Of a stretch of 64,000 nt of DNA, positions 63,748 to 64,000 are shown piece by piece. Numbering within the stretch: the stretch's first letter is position 1; each line of letters opens with the position of its first letter. Origin of the DNA: a virus; IMG/VR virus record IMGVR_UViG_3300049855_000348, positions 156,490 to 220,489 of that record, one strand, 5' to 3'. A program made the translations under genes and the position numbers. The notes beneath the pieces were generated by a model, which ran no database searches, had not been told where the DNA came from, and saw only the letters and a list, made by a program, of their open reading frames with translations.

Positions 63748-63753
63748 TACATA
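63748..63753 (+). promoter_or_regulatory. Candidate late-promoter hexamer TACATA
   Basis: TACATA, then ACCAA, then the GTG at 63759. No Shine-Dalgarno is present, so start by the promoter-linked route is likely. Confidence 0.45.
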
Positions 63754-63758
63754 ACCAA

Positions 63759-64000
63759 GTGAGACCAGATCCTTTCATCGATATCGTATGTGGATTTTCT
63801 AAAATCCAGTTGTGTCTCGGTTCTTCGGGTCCGTCATCATCCAGTCTTTTTTCTTCAAGCTCTTCTTCGTCCTCAAGCTCAAGCTCGTCAAGCTCAAGCT
63901 CGTCAAGCTCAAGCTCGTCAAGCTCAAGCTCGTCAAGCTCAAGCTCGTCAAGCTCAAGCTCGTCAAGCTCAAGCTCGTCAAGCTCAAGCTCGTCAAGCTC
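63759..64000 (+). CDS. Polyserine-tail protein, copy B, truncated by the window end
   Basis: A rightward frame from the GTG at 63759, open to the window end (80 codons). Head: MRPDPFIDIVCGFSKIQLCL, then G-S-S-G-P-S4-L-F, and from residue 32 an uninterrupted run of 49 Ser. The head matches copy A at 44755 (R-P-x-P-[FY]-I-[DE]-[IL]-x-C-x-F-x-x-I-x-[IL]-C), including two Cys eight apart in position. From residue 39 all codons come from the 15-bp repeat TCAAGCTCAAGCTCG, read as five Ser. The upstream stop is at 63741, and no ATG is available. The opposite strand is also open over the repeat (ELDEL pattern) but has no start and no matching relative. Confidence 0.7.
   Translation, partial: MRPDPFIDIVCGFSKIQLCLGSSGPSSSSLFSSSSSSSSSSSSSSSSSSSSSSSSSSSSSSSSSSSSSSSSSSSSSSSSS
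63873..64000 (+). repeat. 15-bp tandem repeat, about 8.5 copies, runs off the window
   Basis: Unit TCAAGCTCAAGCTCG in perfect tandem copies from 63873 to the end. In the frame of copy B every codon is Ser (TCA, AGC, TCA, AGC, TCG). Perfect identity suggests recent expansion or homogenisation. Confidence 0.95.

Noticed and set aside
63740-64000. Leftward acidic ELDEL-repeat frame (and the MTSLSL frame) over the 15-bp repeat
   Set aside because: They are other frames of the same tandem repeat. They have no start signal of their own in view, no matching relative, and the plus-strand frame has a conserved head shared with 44755.
63873-64000. CRISPR array
   Set aside because: Repeats are contiguous 15-bp units with no spacers and are in a coding frame.
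1-64000. Prophage, plasmid or cellular genome segment; insertion sequences
   Set aside because: No integrase, transposase, attachment duplication or housekeeping gene was seen; the gene content is that of a virulent tailed phage.

Overview
The window is a stretch of a tailed double-stranded DNA bacteriophage genome, probably a large myovirus-like phage. Nearly every base is coding, genes overlap at ATGA, GTGA or TGATG junctions, most are small and unrecognised, and there is no tRNA, rRNA, insertion sequence or CRISPR array that I can see. The replication set resembles phage T4: a UvsW-like helicase, a gp47/gp46 (SbcD/SbcC) nuclease fused into one chain, a RuvC-like resolvase, a FEN/RNase H-type 5' nuclease, a DnaB/gp41-like helicase, a gp61-like primase, a gp32-like single-strand binding protein, UvsX, a UvsY-like candidate, a gp55-like late sigma factor, and dNTP genes (dNMP kinase, ThyX, dCTP deaminase). 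Base use and codon choice suit a moderately GC-rich proteobacterial host, but the host cannot be named from the sequence.

Layout. 1-20601 is mostly leftward: unknown proline/glutamine-rich proteins at the left edge, one rightward helicase, then a long leftward replication/recombination block. 20602-21416 is a gene-free divergent control region, AT-rich with inverted repeats, and a candidate origin. 21417-40557 is a rightward block: late sigma, primase, SSB, UvsX, then many small genes and nucleotide metabolism. 40566-49820 holds late genes: a 1289-residue virion-type protein, a GH24 lysozyme, and two paralogous proteins on either side of the lysozyme. 49720-59450 is a dense leftward block of about 25 small unknown genes plus one N6-adenine-type methyltransferase. 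59531-64000 mixes late-type structural-looking genes on both strands.

Two regulatory grammars stand out. One is a sigma70-type promoter (TTGACW, 16 nt, TATAMT) whose spacer is an inverted repeat around GCGAC/GTCGC. In 11 of the 15 promoters listed the start codon begins 6-7 nt after the -10 box, so these messages should be leaderless. The other is a hexamer of form TANMTA placed 4-5 nt before the start codon of virion, lysis and other late-looking genes; it may be the late promoter read by the gp55-like sigma.

The most unusual coding find is a pair of previously unlisted small proteins, at 44755-44883 and from 63759 to beyond the window end. They share an N-terminal motif (R-P-x-P-[FY]-I-[DE]-[IL]-x-C-x-F-x-x-I-x-[IL]-C) followed by a pure polyserine tail. 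The second tail is built from a perfect 15-bp tandem repeat. Both are linked to late signals or to a virion gene.
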